A DNA stretch of 64,000 nucleotides from Mucilaginibacter sp. UBA5151 (GTDB lineage: Bacteria > Bacteroidota > Bacteroidia > Sphingobacteriales > Sphingobacteriaceae), in contig DHXR01000024.1 in assembly GCA_002413785.1 (NCBI GenBank), positions 1 to 64,000 of the forward strand, in the 5' to 3' direction. The notes under the pieces are model-generated. The model was not told the origin of the DNA and did not search any database. It saw only the letters and a program-made list of their open reading frames with translations. The translations under genes and the position numbers were made by a program. Below are positions 34,454 to 42,890 of the stretch, one piece after another (position 1 is the stretch's first letter; every line of letters begins with the position of its first letter).

Positions 34454-36721
34454 ATGCAGCGCCTTCATCTCAACAACATCCGCCTTTATTTAAAAAATAT
34501 ACACGTTAACCGCAAATATCTGCGGATTGCCGGTATTGTATTTGCCGGCTTGTTCCTGCTGCTGCTTATTGCCGGGTATATTGCCTACACCAAACGCGAG
34601 ACTTTGCTGCAGCACGAAATTGCCAAAGCAAAGGCAAAAGCAAAAGCCGCCTACAACCTCGACCTTGAAATTGGGTCGGCGCATTTTGTCGGACTCAGCA
34701 CGGTAGCCTTTTCCGATATTACCATTGTACCGGCGCAACGCGATAGTTTATTAAGCATAAAAAAGTTTGAGGTGGGCGTTAAATTATTGCCCCTGCTTTT
34801 TGGCGAGGTTAAACTGGCTGACGTGCTGCTGCAGGATGCCCACCTGAGTCTAACCGACATTAACCATATCAAAAACTTCGATTTCCTGTTCAAAAAGAAA
34901 AAGGATACGACCGATACGGGTACGAAAGTCGATTTGGCGGAACTATCAAACAACCTGATCAACCAGGTGCTGTATAAAATTCCGGATAACCTTAGCGTAA
35001 GCAATTTCCTGCTAACGTTTAAAACGGACAGTTCAAGTTTTAGCATGCTTACGCAAACTGCGCTCATCAAAAACGGGGAGCTGAACTCAACTATAAATAT
35101 AAATAAGGGCGCGGCTACCTGGCATTTCGCGGGGCGTATGCACCCTTCTGACAAAGACATTGATATTAAGCTGTATGCCGACGGCAAAAAGGTAGAGTTG
35201 CCCTTTATTGAAAGGCGTTACCGCCTGAAAGTGAATTTCGATACCCTGAGCGCCAGCCTGAGCAAGGTGGAGCATGGCGGCGGCGAAACGCGCATTTACA
35301 GTTCTTGGGGCGTGCGTAATTTGCTGGTCAGCCAGCCGGGCTTGTCGTCTGGCGATATTGTGGCGCCCAAAGCAAGTATCGACGCCAATGTTTTTGTGGG
35401 CCAAAACTATGTATCTGTTGATAGTTCATCGCTTATCACGCTGAAAAAAATAACGGCCCACCCCTATATCAAATACACGCTGAACCCGGTTAAAATTTAT
35501 GAGCTGAAGCTGAATACCGGCTGGATGGATGCGCAGGACCTTTTTGATTCCTTCCCCCAGGGTTTTTTTGATTCGCTTACCGGGATGCAGGTTGCCGGGA
35601 AACTCAACTACAGTTTGAACGTGTTTTTAGACGCCGCGCACCCGGACGATGTGAAATTTGATTCGCGCCTCCGCAAGGAAGATTTCAGGATCATCAGGTA
35701 TGGTAAAACTGATCTGACCAGGTTAAATACCGTATTTACCTATACGCCCTACGAAAAGGAAGGGCCGATGCCGCCGCGCCTGATCGGTCCGCAAAACCCG
35801 TACTTTACGCCGCTTGATGAGATTTCACCAAATTTAAAATACGCGGTGATGACTGCCGAAGACCCCTCTTTTTACACCAACCGTGGTTTTGTAGAAGAAT
35901 CGATACGCAAATCGCTGGCGACAGATTATAAGGAAAAGAAGTTTAAGCGGGGCGGGAGCACAATTTCAATGCAATTGGTAAAAAACACCTTTTTAAACCG
36001 GGAAAAAACCCTGGCCCGTAAAATCGAGGAAGTTTTGATTGTGTGGATGATAGAGAATAACCAGGTGATGACCAAGGACCGTATGCTGGAAGTATATTTT
36101 AATATTATTGAGTGGGGGCATAACGTGTATGGCATAGGGGAGGCTTCGCGGTATTATTTTAACAAAACACCTGCTGAACTTACCCTGGGCGAAAGCATTT
36201 ACCTGGCCAGTATTGTGCCGCACCCCAAAACCGGACTGTATTCCTTTTTGCCCGATGGCACGCTGAGACCCTACCTGGAAAATTACTTTAACCTGATTGG
36301 CGGCCTGATGGCCACAAAGGGGCAAACCCCCGCAGACAGCAGCGGCTATGGTTTTTCGGCTGTGCGCTTAAAAGAAAGCCTGCGGAAAGAAATAGCGCCT
36401 GTTGATACTGCGGTTGCGGATAGCCTGATGCGCCAGAATGACGATGATGACGCCCAGCCTGTAACCGCAATTGAACCGGAGAAGAAACCGACTTTTCTAC
36501 AGCGGCTTTTCGGCAAGAAGGACAGTGTCACCAAAAAGGAAGAGGTAAAACAAAAGGATGCCAAAACGAAACTGAAAGAAGCAATAGAAAAATTGCGGGA
36601 TGATGAAAAAAAGAAAGAGCTTTTGATTGATACCGCAGGAAAAACCAGGAAAGACATCCGCCAGGAAAAACGCCGCCTGCGCGATGAAGAAAAGGACCAG
36701 GAAAAGGCACTGAAGGGGTAG
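34454..36721 (+). CDS. AsmA-like / GT51 peptidoglycan transglycosylase
   Basis: 755 residues. One membrane anchor (about 23-47), then about 380 residues resembling AsmA-type beta-rich domains (LEIGSAHFVGLSTVAFSDI ... LADVLLQDAHLSLTD). A GT51 glycosyltransferase domain follows (about 445-620) with catalytic Glu469 in AVMTAEDPSFYTNRGF, RGGSTISMQLVKNTFL (about 497-512), ARKIEEVLIVWMIE and MLEVYFNIIEWGHNVYGI. No transpeptidase domain follows; the tail (about 665-755) is a highly charged K/E/D helix. It would polymerise lipid II glycan strands at the periplasmic face. Monofunctional GT51 enzymes are normally about 240 residues; the long N-terminal extension is a Bacteroidota-type architecture. Confidence 0.85.
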   Translation: MQRLHLNNIRLYLKNIHVNRKYLRIAGIVFAGLFLLLLIAGYIAYTKRETLLQHEIAKAKAKAKAAYNLDLEIGSAHFVGLSTVAFSDITIVPAQRDSLLSIKKFEVGVKLLPLLFGEVKLADVLLQDAHLSLTDINHIKNFDFLFKKKKDTTDTGTKVDLAELSNNLINQVLYKIPDNLSVSNFLLTFKTDSSSFSMLTQTALIKNGELNSTININKGAATWHFAGRMHPSDKDIDIKLYADGKKVELPFIERRYRLKVNFDTLSASLSKVEHGGGETRIYSSWGVRNLLVSQPGLSSGDIVAPKASIDANVFVGQNYVSVDSSSLITLKKITAHPYIKYTLNPVKIYELKLNTGWMDAQDLFDSFPQGFFDSLTGMQVAGKLNYSLNVFLDAAHPDDVKFDSRLRKEDFRIIRYGKTDLTRLNTVFTYTPYEKEGPMPPRLIGPQNPYFTPLDEISPNLKYAVMTAEDPSFYTNRGFVEESIRKSLATDYKEKKFKRGGSTISMQLVKNTFLNREKTLARKIEEVLIVWMIENNQVMTKDRMLEVYFNIIEWGHNVYGIGEASRYYFNKTPAELTLGESIYLASIVPHPKTGLYSFLPDGTLRPYLENYFNLIGGLMATKGQTPADSSGYGFSAVRLKESLRKEIAPVDTAVADSLMRQNDDDDAQPVTAIEPEKKPTFLQRLFGKKDSVTKKEEVKQKDAKTKLKEAIEKLRDDEKKKELLIDTAGKTRKDIRQEKRRLRDEEKDQEKALKG

Positions 36722-36994
36722 TTGGCTGTTTTTAGCGGGCAGGTTGCTGTTTTAAGACCGCTGCAAGGGGTAAAATGCGGTTACATCTTTTATCCCTTCC
36801 CCTGAAACTTAGTTTTAAGAGAAACTTCGGAACCCTTAAATAAATTGTTCGGTGGTGTTTTGCGTGAAGATCCCAAAAAAGCCTGGCATTGGAGCGCTAA
36901 AATTACCGGGCATACTATCTGCCCCAAAACTGCAAACCGCTGATCATCAGATGATAGGACGATTGGCTTTTTCGGCGAAAATCAGCGTGAAAAA

Positions 36995-37828
36995 TTAAAA
37001 CAAAGAGGGCTGCTGCACCATGGATGCCGGGATACGGTGCTGCTGGTTCTCCATGCTATTAACAGCTCCGATTTGATAGACGGCGGATTCTTTATAGCGT
37101 GATGCTACGGTAACATACACCCCTGCGGCGCAGGCGTCAAATATTTCCTGTACCAGTTGTGGGTCGTTATTGTTTTTTGAAAGGTGCGACAGCAGCAAAT
37201 GACTCATGAAAGGAGGCCGGTGCGCAGTAAAGAGTTCCAAAGCCTGTTTGTTTGAAAGATGGCCCTGCCCGCCGCGTATCCTGCGCTTCAGGTGGTAAGG
37301 GTATCCGCCGTTATCAAGCATTTCATCATCATAATTAGCCTCCAGAAATGCTGCATGGCACTGGCTGAAATGAGTCACCACGTGTTCGCAGGCTATGCCA
37401 ATGTCAGTAAACACGCCCACATTTATATCCCGGCAGGTGACGATAAAACTATGCGGATTGCCGGCATCGTGTTCTTTTGGAAAAGGAGTAACGTTCAGGT
37501 CGCCAATACTGATAGTTTGAAAAGCCGCAAAAGATTGCACAAGCTCTTCCTCCAGGTTCAGCCTGCCGTTTGTAAGGGTTGGCGGCGTGATATAAACCGG
37601 CAAACGGTATTTTTTGGCAAGTACAGGGATGCCGCTGATATGATCGGAATGTTCGTGCGATACGAAAATGGCCTTTACCTTACGGATATTAAGTCCCAGC
37701 CGCAACATCCGCCTTTCTGTTTCGCGGCAGGAGATTCCCGCATCAACCAATACCGCCTCATGCTCATTACCAATATAATAGCAATTGCCGTTACTTCCCG
37801 AATTTAATGATGCGATGAACATAGACAT
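36995..37828 (-). CDS. Metallo-beta-lactamase-fold hydrolase (YycJ/WalJ-like)
   Basis: 277 residues. Metal-binding motif VSHEHSDHISGI (His58, His60, Asp62, His63), a further histidine in FPKEHDAGNPHSF, Asp in GVFTDIG, and a late histidine in LLSHLSKNN. Gene length and motifs fit the YycJ group of MBL-fold nucleases, thought to act in DNA repair or processing. A methionine at residue 3 is an alternative start. The 273 bp before it (36722-36994) hold nothing recognisable. Confidence 0.88.
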   Translation of the reverse strand: MSMFIASLNSGSNGNCYYIGNEHEAVLVDAGISCRETERRMLRLGLNIRKVKAIFVSHEHSDHISGIPVLAKKYRLPVYITPPTLTNGRLNLEEELVQSFAAFQTISIGDLNVTPFPKEHDAGNPHSFIVTCRDINVGVFTDIGIACEHVVTHFSQCHAAFLEANYDDEMLDNGGYPYHLKRRIRGGQGHLSNKQALELFTAHRPPFMSHLLLSHLSKNNNDPQLVQEIFDACAAGVYVTVASRYKESAVYQIGAVNSMENQQHRIPASMVQQPSLF

Positions 37829-37966
37829 ATCATACGCAAAGAAACCGGATTTTAATGGATTAACAAAGGATTTCGGAAGTCGGAATTTCGATTTAGGAAT
37901 TAAAAAGGCTCACAACATTCCAACCTTACAACAATAATAAATCCGAAATCAACTATCTTTATCCCC

Positions 37967-38617
37967 ATGGATTCACCAATAACTTTACCTGTACTGAGTG
38001 CCGAAGAATTGCGTGTGCTTGGTTCGCTAATGGAAAAAAGCAAAACCACGCCCGATTATTACCCCATGACCATCAACAGTCTTACCCTGGCCTGCAACCA
38101 GAAAACCTCGCGCAGGCCGGTAGTGCAATTCGACGAAGACACTGTAGCACAGGCGCTAAATTCGCTGAAAAAGCGCGGCCTGATCTCCACCGCTACCGGC
38201 GGATCTATCCGCTCAGTTAAATACAAACACAATTTTGCTATCGTTTTTCCTGTTCTGCCATCGGAAGTAGCCATCATTTGCCTTTTGATGTTAAGGGGCC
38301 CGCAAACGCCGGGCGAATTAAATACCAATTCGGGCAGGATGCATGAATTTGAGTCGATTGAAGAAGTGCAGGCTGTGCTGGAAAGGTTGAGTTCCCCCGA
38401 AATGCCGTTTTTAGTGGAGTTGCCCCGCCGCCCGGGACAAAAAGAAGCAAGATATGCCCATTTATTAAGCGGAACACCCGAATTTAATGAGGATGATTTT
38501 GCAGATGACGCCCCGGCAAGAAGTCATGGCGGATTGGAGGCGAGGGTTGTTAAGCTTGAAAATGACCTGGCCGGATTAAGGGAGGCCTTTGATAAACTGA
38601 TGAAGGAACTGAACTGA
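37967..38617 (+). CDS. YceH family (DUF480) protein
   Basis: 216 residues. Two winged-helix domains: LSAEELRVLGSLMEKSKTTPDYYPMTINSLTLACNQKTSRRPV (about 7-49) and FPVLPSEVAIICLLMLRGPQTPGELNTNSGRMHEF (about 92-126), with PGQKEARYAHLL, followed by a short C-terminal coiled coil (about 190-216). The family is widespread and uncharacterised; a DNA-binding role is suggested by the fold. Confidence 0.92.
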   Translation: MDSPITLPVLSAEELRVLGSLMEKSKTTPDYYPMTINSLTLACNQKTSRRPVVQFDEDTVAQALNSLKKRGLISTATGGSIRSVKYKHNFAIVFPVLPSEVAIICLLMLRGPQTPGELNTNSGRMHEFESIEEVQAVLERLSSPEMPFLVELPRRPGQKEARYAHLLSGTPEFNEDDFADDAPARSHGGLEARVVKLENDLAGLREAFDKLMKELN

Positions 38618-38662
38618 AAAATACCTATCAACCTAAAACAGGATTTAACAAACTTAAAGGCA

Positions 38663-38693
38663 AATAATTTGTTTATCAAACAAACAAATTATT
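38663..38693. promoter_or_regulatory. 12-bp perfect inverted repeat before the DUF4142 gene
   Basis: Arms AATAATTTGTTT (38663-38674) and AAACAAATTATT (38682-38693) around a 7-nt spacer, ending 5 nt before the ATG. It could be an operator or a 5'-UTR hairpin that sequesters the translation start; the sequence does not distinguish these. Confidence 0.5.
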
Positions 38694-38698
38694 ATCCT

Positions 38699-39286
38699 AT
38701 GAAAAAGTTATGTTATATGTTCATAATCGCCCTTGGCGTTTATGCAATCCAGGGCTGCAACAGCAGGCCAAAGGACGAGAAGGCAACAGCCGACAGTTTA
38801 AATAAGGTTAAAGATACCAGCAGCAACGCCCCTGCTACCGGTGGTATCGCCGTAAATAATGATGATGCCAAATTTGCAGCCAATGCTGCAGCTGGCGGCC
38901 TTACCGAAGTTGCCCTTGGTAACCTGGCCCAGCAAAAAAGCGCGAATGAGAAAATCAGGAATTTTGGCGCCATGATGGTTAAGGACCATAGTGCAGCAAA
39001 TGCTGAATTAGCAGACCTTGCAAAAACTAAAAACATTTCCATACCGGCTACGGTTTCGGCTGATGATCAGAAAAAAATAGACGCGCTTGCCAAAAAATCA
39101 GTTAAAGCCTTTGATAAGGCTTATGTTGATGCCATGATCGAAGGGCATAAAAAGGCGCTTAAATTATTCCAGGATGAAGCCCAAAATGGTACCGATGCTG
39201 ATTTAAAAACATTTGCATCCAAAACCGTTGCGGTTGTGCAGGCACATTTAGAAGCAATTACTGAGATACAGGCAAGTTTGAAGTAA
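38699..39286 (+). CDS. DUF4142 ferritin-like lipoprotein
   Basis: 195 residues from the ATG at 38699; an upstream TTG at 38669 is inside the inverted repeat and is rejected. A lipoprotein signal peptide precedes Cys20 (AIQGCNSRPK), then an all-helical DUF4142 domain (about 60-195: FAANAAAGGLTEVALGNLAQQKSANEKIRNFGAMMVKDHSAANAEL). The family has a ferritin-like four-helix fold; it is often linked with stress or envelope functions but is uncharacterised. It is followed by a strong terminator, so it is monocistronic. Confidence 0.85.
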   Translation: MKKLCYMFIIALGVYAIQGCNSRPKDEKATADSLNKVKDTSSNAPATGGIAVNNDDAKFAANAAAGGLTEVALGNLAQQKSANEKIRNFGAMMVKDHSAANAELADLAKTKNISIPATVSADDQKKIDALAKKSVKAFDKAYVDAMIEGHKKALKLFQDEAQNGTDADLKTFASKTVAVVQAHLEAITEIQASLK

Positions 39287-39308
39287 TAGGTTTAGCTTTA
39301 ATTTAAAA

Positions 39309-39338
39309 GGGGACTGCTTTAACGCGGTCCCTTTTTTT
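39309..39338 (+). terminator. Rho-independent terminator of the DUF4142 gene
   Basis: GGGAC ... GTCCC stem with inner GC/CG pairs, followed by seven T residues; 23 nt after the stop codon. Confidence 0.85.
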
Positions 39339-39381
39339 GCGGCTAAACGCCGTTTAAAAAACAAAGGGATTCCATTTCTGA

Positions 39382-39420
39382 TGGTTTCGATACAAAAAAC
39401 TTAATATTGTATCGAAACCA
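39382..39420. promoter_or_regulatory. 14-bp perfect inverted repeat before the deformylase gene
   Basis: TGGTTTCGATACAA (39382-39395) and TTGTATCGAAACCA (39407-39420), separated by 11 nt, ending 14 nt before the start codon. It is operator-like, or a leader hairpin. Confidence 0.55.
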
Positions 39421-39434
39421 ATTTAAAACAGAAC

Positions 39435-39917
39435 TTGAAAACACTTTCCGACCTTCTTTTATTGGGCGATCCCCGCCTTTATGAAATCTGCGACCCGGTT
39501 TTAGAAGCAGAATTACCATTGGTTAAAAGCTGGGTGGCCGACCTCGACAATGTAATGAAGGAAATCCGGCTCAAATACAATTTTGGCCGGGCCATTGCCG
39601 CCCCGCAACTGGGGATTATGAAAAGGCTTATTTATATGAATATTGATAAGCCTGTTGTTTTTATTAACCCCGAAATTGGCGATTTGAGCGATGAGCTGTT
39701 CGAGCTTTGGGATGATTGTATGAGTTTCCCCAATTTGCTGGTGAAAGTAAAAAGGCATAGTTCCCTTACCATAAAATACCTTGATGAAAACGGGCAGCCG
39801 CAGGTTTGGAAAATGGACGGCGCATTATCTGAGCTTTTGCAGCATGAGTATGATCATTTAAACGGGGTGCTTTGCACCATGCGGGCGATTGATGGCAAGT
39901 CGTTTAAATGGCGGTGA
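39435..39917 (+). CDS. Divergent peptide deformylase
   Basis: 160 residues starting at TTG (no ATG is available upstream). The three deformylase motifs are recognisable but altered. Motif 1, normally GxGLAAxQ, is GRAIAAPQLG (about 51-60). Motif 2, normally EGCLS, is DDCMS (about 93-97), keeping the metal-ligand cysteine. Motif 3, HExDH, is intact in QHEYDHLNG (about 135-143). It may therefore still be a metal-dependent deformylase that removes N-formyl groups from nascent proteins, but the changed motif 2 suggests a secondary paralogue with another substrate. Confidence 0.82.
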   Translation: MKTLSDLLLLGDPRLYEICDPVLEAELPLVKSWVADLDNVMKEIRLKYNFGRAIAAPQLGIMKRLIYMNIDKPVVFINPEIGDLSDELFELWDDCMSFPNLLVKVKRHSSLTIKYLDENGQPQVWKMDGALSELLQHEYDHLNGVLCTMRAIDGKSFKWR

Positions 39918-40043
39918 TAATTGCATTTCAGCGCATTGATAAATTTATTGGTTCTTATGACGATTAGTATGTGTAAGCCTTTTATTAAAGAGCCTTCGCC
40001 CGAAATATTTATCGAAGCTACGCTTCCGCAGGAGATTAAAAAA

Positions 40044-40204
40044 CCCGCCTGTTCAAGTGTCCACAATTGAACACATTAAATTTTGAGCGTCCACGCTCAC
40101 GTCACAAGTCAAGCATTCAACTTACAAACAAATCTCTTCATAATCGGGAGCGTTGACGCTCCCAACAAAAGTCATTCAAGTGTGGACAATGAAGGGGCGG
40201 TGGG
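40044..40204. repeat. Hairpin-rich interspersed repeat, copy 1
   Basis: About 160 bp beginning CCCGCCTGTTCAAGTGTCCA and ending with the inverted counterpart TTCAAGTGTGGAC ... GGGGCGG. It contains inner hairpins GAGCGTCCACGCTC and GGGAGCGTTGACGCTCCC. It is the left bracket of the HigBA/sce7725/sce7726 cassette. The remaining gene-less sequence (39918-40043, 40205-40265) shows nothing else. Confidence 0.8.
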
Positions 40205-40265
40205 AAAGCGCGAATAAAGAAGTATTGAATTTATACATTGCCCCCAAAATAAGAACTTTAGACCA

Positions 40266-40323
40266 TTTGCAAATATGAAATACAAATCCTACATTTGTAA
40301 AACAATTACCCTTTTTCGGTAAT
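40266..40323 (+). promoter_or_regulatory. higBA promoter and operator
   Basis: TTTG (40266-40269), 20 nt, TACATTTG (40290-40297) forms a full Bacteroidota promoter. The -7 element is covered by an inverted repeat TACAAAT-CCTAC-ATTTGTA (40281-40299), and a second one, ATTACC/GGTAAT, lies at 40305-40323. Either is a plausible binding site for the HTH protein encoded second in the operon, as in autoregulated toxin-antitoxin loci. Confidence 0.6.
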
Positions 40324-40330
40324 AGAAATA

Positions 40331-40663
40331 ATGAAGATATTTTACAGCACCAATAAATTGAAAAAGCAAATGAGCTCAGCTTCTGAGATCAAAAAAGCTT
40401 TTGGTGTCAATGCCAAACGGGTGCAAAGCCGCTTAGATGATATCACAGCTTCCCCGAACTTGGCAATATTGATGCAATTGCCTGCGGCTAATTGCCACCG
40501 TTTAACGGGAAGCAGGCAAGGGGAATGGGCCGTAAATATTTCCGCTAATCACCGTATGATATTTGAAATTGCCAATGACCCCGTCCCGATGGACGAAGAA
40601 GACAGGATAGAAACCATTAAGGTAACAGATATCAGAATTACAACTACAACAGACTATCATTGA
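40331..40663 (+). CDS. HigB/RelE-like toxin
   Basis: 110 residues. The sequence MKIFYSTNKLKKQMSSASEIKKAFGVNAKRV ... LPAANCHRLTGSRQGEWAVNISANHRMIFEIAND is typical of the HigB/RelE superfamily of ribosome-dependent mRNA interferases. The basic and aromatic residues in GEWAVNISANHRMIFE correspond to the active-site strands. It precedes an HTH antitoxin-like gene by 17 nt, the usual higBA order. It is the first gene of the repeat-bracketed cassette. Confidence 0.82.
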   Translation: MKIFYSTNKLKKQMSSASEIKKAFGVNAKRVQSRLDDITASPNLAILMQLPAANCHRLTGSRQGEWAVNISANHRMIFEIANDPVPMDEEDRIETIKVTDIRITTTTDYH

Positions 40664-40680
40664 ATTCCCGGAAAATCATT

Positions 40681-41775
40681 ATGAACACTATAAAAGACGA
40701 GCGCGAACTACTTACAAGGCCTGGAGATACGATCTTAGAAACGCTCGAACATCTACGTATGAGCCAGGCTCAACTTGCGGAAAGGATGGGCAAAAAGCCT
40801 TCCAAAATAAATGACATTATTTCTGGAAAGGAGCCTATTACGATCAATACTGCCCTGCAACTTGAAAAAGTATTGGGTATCGATGCGCAATTCTGGCTGA
40901 ACCGCGAAATTAACTATCGCGAAAAATTACTTCGTATTGAACAGGAAGAATTTTTAGAGCAATGTATTGGGTGGTTGGATACCCAACCTGTCAAAGAACT
41001 CAAAAAGCTGGGCTATCTTAAAAGTGAGAAAGTGGGCACGGCCATGGTTAACGAAATGCTGCATTTTTATGGAGTGGTCTCGCCTGTTGAATGGGAGTAT
41101 CTATATGTGAAAGACTATGCCTCGACGAACTTTAGAAAAAGCAATGCCCATACTACCGCATTGGGAAGTATGGCCGCGTGGTTAAGAATCGGAGAGCTGG
41201 AATTACGTAAATTCAACTTACCATCTTATGATAAAGACAAATTTAAGAGCGCCCTTCAAAGTGTCAGACATATTGCCTGGAAGCATCCGGAAGACTATGG
41301 CGACCAATTGAAACATGCCTGCTATGAATCAGGAATAGCTTTGGTATATTCCAATAGCCTGCCCCATGCACCAATTAGCGGAGCAACAAGATGGATCGGA
41401 GGCACACCCATCATACAGATCACAGACCGATACAAATCCAATGACCAATTCTGGTTTACATTTTTCCATGAGGCAGGACATATTCTTTTACACGGAAAGA
41501 AAGATGTCTTCCTGGAACAATTTGAAGGATATGAAAACGACGAAAAGAAGGAATTGGAAGCAGATCAATTTGCGAGCGAGTGGCTGTTACCCTCTTCGTT
41601 TTTAAATGAACTCCCGGAAAAGATCACCGACAAGGAAGTGAAAGACATCGCCCGTCAGGCTCAAATTCATCCAGGTATTGTAATTGGCAGGTTGCAACGG
41701 TTAGGCAAAGTGCTTTATTCATTTGGAGACCACTTTAAATTTAAAGTGGATCTCCAATATTTTATAAACAAGTGA
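40681..41775 (+). CDS. HigA-like HTH protein fused to ImmA/IrrE metallopeptidase
   Basis: 364 residues from the ATG at 40681; a TTG at 40660 overlapping the toxin gene is less likely. An N-terminal helix-turn-helix (about 17-70, ILETLEHLRMSQAQLAERMGKKPSKI) of the HigA/VapI type is followed by a middle helical domain. A C-terminal ImmA/IrrE-type zinc peptidase has HEAGH at 263-267 and a downstream glutamate in ELEADQFASEWLLP (291-304). Such fusions act as antitoxins or repressors and may be cleaved or cleave partners on stress or phage signals. It is translationally coupled to the next gene. Confidence 0.87.
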   Translation: MNTIKDERELLTRPGDTILETLEHLRMSQAQLAERMGKKPSKINDIISGKEPITINTALQLEKVLGIDAQFWLNREINYREKLLRIEQEEFLEQCIGWLDTQPVKELKKLGYLKSEKVGTAMVNEMLHFYGVVSPVEWEYLYVKDYASTNFRKSNAHTTALGSMAAWLRIGELELRKFNLPSYDKDKFKSALQSVRHIAWKHPEDYGDQLKHACYESGIALVYSNSLPHAPISGATRWIGGTPIIQITDRYKSNDQFWFTFFHEAGHILLHGKKDVFLEQFEGYENDEKKELEADQFASEWLLPSSFLNELPEKITDKEVKDIARQAQIHPGIVIGRLQRLGKVLYSFGDHFKFKVDLQYFINK

Positions 41776-41780
41776 TCACG

Positions 41781-42890
41781 ATGGACAATCCCTTTATTTA
41801 TATGCCGGTGTTTAGAATCAGACAAGAGGAAATAAAGGTTTTGACCAGCTTTTCTTTTAGCGAGCAAATGATCCCGTGTGTTGAGATCGTGAAAGGAGTG
41901 CTGCGCAAACCGGTCGTTAGTAAAAAGAAAGGTGCGGTTTCCAAACCAGAAAAGTCTTTTGAAGAAATCTACCTGCCGATACTCTCGGCTATCAACAGTA
42001 AATACCTGTTTGTTGACCTCCCTGTTCATTTTGAACAAAAGAAAAAAACGGCTAAATATGTACTTAAATTTTTGCGGAGTGTGGCGGATAAAAGGCCTGT
42101 AAGAACAGAATACATAATGAAATTGGCGCCGCTTGCGCACCGTGTGATCCCGGTCATTTCTACCTATTATAAAAGAACAGGTGAAGGCTTTTCCATTGTG
42201 AAGCAGGAACAGGACCTGCGTGCTACATTTCCAAAACTCGCCTTCCGGGTATTGCTCTCTAACTTTGAAAGTGATCTCCAACAAATCTTCAAAGCAGCCC
42301 AACCACAGGATTACCTAATCGTCGATCTACAGGAAACGGTAGCGGATGCTGCCAGCCCGGAGATCAAGGAAATGTCGGATGCCATAAAGGCTTTCACCAA
42401 TTGCTCAATTATCCTACTGGGAAATGTGGTCAACAAAGACATTACGAATGTCGGCTTGAAACATGGCGAATTGATCGACGAAATAGATACCTCGTTAATG
42501 AGCGGCTTTAAGGCTTTGGGTGGCGACGGCTATGGCGACTATGCAGGTATCAAAAAAGATGACATCACCGGCGGGGGCACCATTAGCCCGGGGTTTATTT
42601 ATTTTGATCCGGTTGATAACTCCCATTACGGGTTTAAGGGGTCAAATGACAAATTGCTTTCGGATTTTATAACGATCATCGTGCCTTCTGTTCTGAACTC
42701 CGTTGCTACCCAGAGAATGCAACAGTCCGGCAGAAATTATTTAGACGGTAATAATAAAGGCTGGGTTATGTTGACGAAAATAAATCAGGGCACAGAGCCA
42801 GGAAAAAATCAAGCTAAATTCAAAAGGATTTCAATGGAGCATTACATCCATTGTATGCGTACAAAAATCGATGCCGGAGACTTCAATTAG
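41781..42890 (+). CDS. sce7725/beta-family-like protein
   Basis: 369 residues from the ATG at 41781; a GTG at 41772 overlaps the upstream stop and is an alternative start. The N-terminus (FIYMPVFRIRQEEIKVLTSF ... IPCVEIVKG) matches the opening of the beta-protein/sce7725 families (YFPYLRGRQFEL ... IPIIEPVK). The rest has GDGYGDYAGIKKDDITGGG and a C-terminal HYIHCMR. No enzymatic activity is known. Members are typically encoded beside an sce7726-family protein, as here, where the two genes converge and overlap by 4 nt. Confidence 0.7.
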   Translation: MDNPFIYMPVFRIRQEEIKVLTSFSFSEQMIPCVEIVKGVLRKPVVSKKKGAVSKPEKSFEEIYLPILSAINSKYLFVDLPVHFEQKKKTAKYVLKFLRSVADKRPVRTEYIMKLAPLAHRVIPVISTYYKRTGEGFSIVKQEQDLRATFPKLAFRVLLSNFESDLQQIFKAAQPQDYLIVDLQETVADAASPEIKEMSDAIKAFTNCSIILLGNVVNKDITNVGLKHGELIDEIDTSLMSGFKALGGDGYGDYAGIKKDDITGGGTISPGFIYFDPVDNSHYGFKGSNDKLLSDFITIIVPSVLNSVATQRMQQSGRNYLDGNNKGWVMLTKINQGTEPGKNQAKFKRISMEHYIHCMRTKIDAGDFN

